NCBI GenBank assembly: GCA_017464045.1 | Contig: JAFUEG010000218.1 | Span: forward strand, 1 to 5,879 | Length of the DNA: 5,879 nucleotides | Direction: 5' to 3' | Origin: Lachnospiraceae bacterium | GTDB taxonomy: Bacteria > Bacillota_A > Clostridia > Lachnospirales > Lachnospiraceae | Shown here: positions 5,229 to 5,879 of the stretch, piece by piece | How positions within the stretch are numbered: position 1 is the stretch's first letter | Layout: each line of letters starts with the position of its first letter | Notes under the pieces: model-generated | Database searches by the model: none | What the model saw: the letters and a program-made list of their open reading frames with translations, nothing else | Told to the model about the DNA's origin: nothing | Made by a program: the position numbers and the translations under genes

Positions 5229-5879
5229 ATGTTATCCAGAAAAATAATAAATAAGCTTATTCTGTGGAGAAAAAAAGATAAACATAAAAGTCTTATTATA
5301 TATGGTGCCAGACAGGTTGGAAAAACCTTTGCAGTCAGAGAATTTGCCAAAGATTATGATCATTTTGTCGAGTTGAATTTTATTGAAAATCCCGAGTTTA
5401 AGAAGATATTTGATGAAAGTTTGGATGTTGAAAATTTGAAAATTAATATCTCAACATACTTTCCTAAAGCAAATTTTGAAAAAGGAAAAACACTTATTTT
5501 ACTCGATGAGATTCAAGAATGTGGAGAAGCTCTTCAATCCTTGAAGTTTTGGTCCGAAGATGGAAGATATGATGTTATTGCAACCGGATCGGCACTTGGA
5601 ATGAATTATAAGCAGGATATTTCTTATCCGGTAGGAAATGTAGAATACTTAGATATGCAAGCTCTTGATTTTGAAGAATTTTTATGGGCTAATGATATAA
5701 ATGAAGAAGTTATATCGCTTTTATATAAATGCTATAAAAATGTATCAAAGGTTCCTGCAGCTATCCATGATAAAATTATTAATTTACTTAAACAGTATAT
5801 GATAATTGGCGGAATGCCGGAGGTTGTACAGGCTTATGTCAATTCAAAAAATATACAAGAGGCGGATGAAATCCAAAGA
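5229..5879 (+). CDS. AAA-type ATPase (ATPase plus DUF4143 family), 3'-truncated by the window
   Basis: The frame is open from the ATG at 5229 to the last base: 217 codons without a stop, so only the N-terminal half is visible (family members are usually 400-450 residues). Visible motifs are Walker A GARQVGKT at 26-33, Walker B LILLDEIQE at 89-97, a sensor-1-like ATGSALG at 118-124 and the family phrase IIGGMPEVVQAY at 192-203. The LDMQALDFEEFLW stretch at 141-153 is also typical of these proteins. Members are cytoplasmic P-loop ATPases, common in gut and anaerobic bacteria, often in several copies; their cellular role is poorly known. The expected C-terminal DUF4143 domain lies beyond the window. 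It has its own ribosome site and candidate promoter and is separated from glf by a palindromic element, so it is probably unrelated to polysaccharide synthesis. It could be confused with Walker-type NTPases of the MoxR or STAND groups, but the ordered motifs fit this family best. Confidence 0.85.
   Translation, partial: MLSRKIINKLILWRKKDKHKSLIIYGARQVGKTFAVREFAKDYDHFVELNFIENPEFKKIFDESLDVENLKINISTYFPKANFEKGKTLILLDEIQECGEALQSLKFWSEDGRYDVIATGSALGMNYKQDISYPVGNVEYLDMQALDFEEFLWANDINEEVISLLYKCYKNVSKVPAAIHDKIINLLKQYMIIGGMPEVVQAYVNSKNIQEADEIQR

Overview
The window is a polysaccharide-biosynthesis stretch from a low-GC Gram-positive bacterium. The protein style, AT-rich third positions, strong AGGAGG-type ribosome sites and the UDP-galactopyranose mutase sequence suggest a Clostridia member, most likely Lachnospiraceae-like. 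That placement is inference; no 16S or other marker gene is present. All genes are on the + strand.

Layout: (1) positions 2-379 hold the 3' end of a GT4-type retaining glycosyltransferase. (2) 419-1525 is a GT2 glycosyltransferase with an extra C-terminal nucleotide-binding-like module. (3) 1544-2650 is a complete UDP-GlcNAc 2-epimerase (WecB type), better started at the ATG at 1544 than at the TTG at 1529. (4) 2693-3808 (or from a TTG at 2654) is a GT32/OCH1-like glycosyltransferase that carries a related module at its N-terminus. These four genes are closely packed and look like one operon. (5) A 171-base gap holds a near-ideal sigma-A promoter (TTGACA-16-TATAAT) and a weaker second candidate. 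(6) 3980-5098 is glf, UDP-galactopyranose mutase, with a stronger ribosome site and more GC-rich codons than most of its neighbours. (7) A 130-base gap contains two copies of an AT-only palindrome that together form a perfect 25-bp inverted repeat, then a T8 run, with a promoter candidate overlapping the second copy. (8) From 5229 to the window end is an open, 3'-truncated gene for an AAA-type ATPase resembling the ATPase plus DUF4143 family.

How the genes fit together: WecB would supply UDP-ManNAc and Glf would supply UDP-galactofuranose. The three glycosyltransferases would assemble a cell-surface polysaccharide (capsule, exopolysaccharide or wall glycan) from such donors. The ATPase gene is probably not part of the sugar pathway and may mark the edge of the cluster. 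I found no RNA gene, CRISPR array, insertion sequence or prophage gene. The most unusual items are the GT accessory module placed at opposite ends of two different glycosyltransferases, and the twin-palindrome element after glf. Neither amounts to a clear new system from sequence alone.
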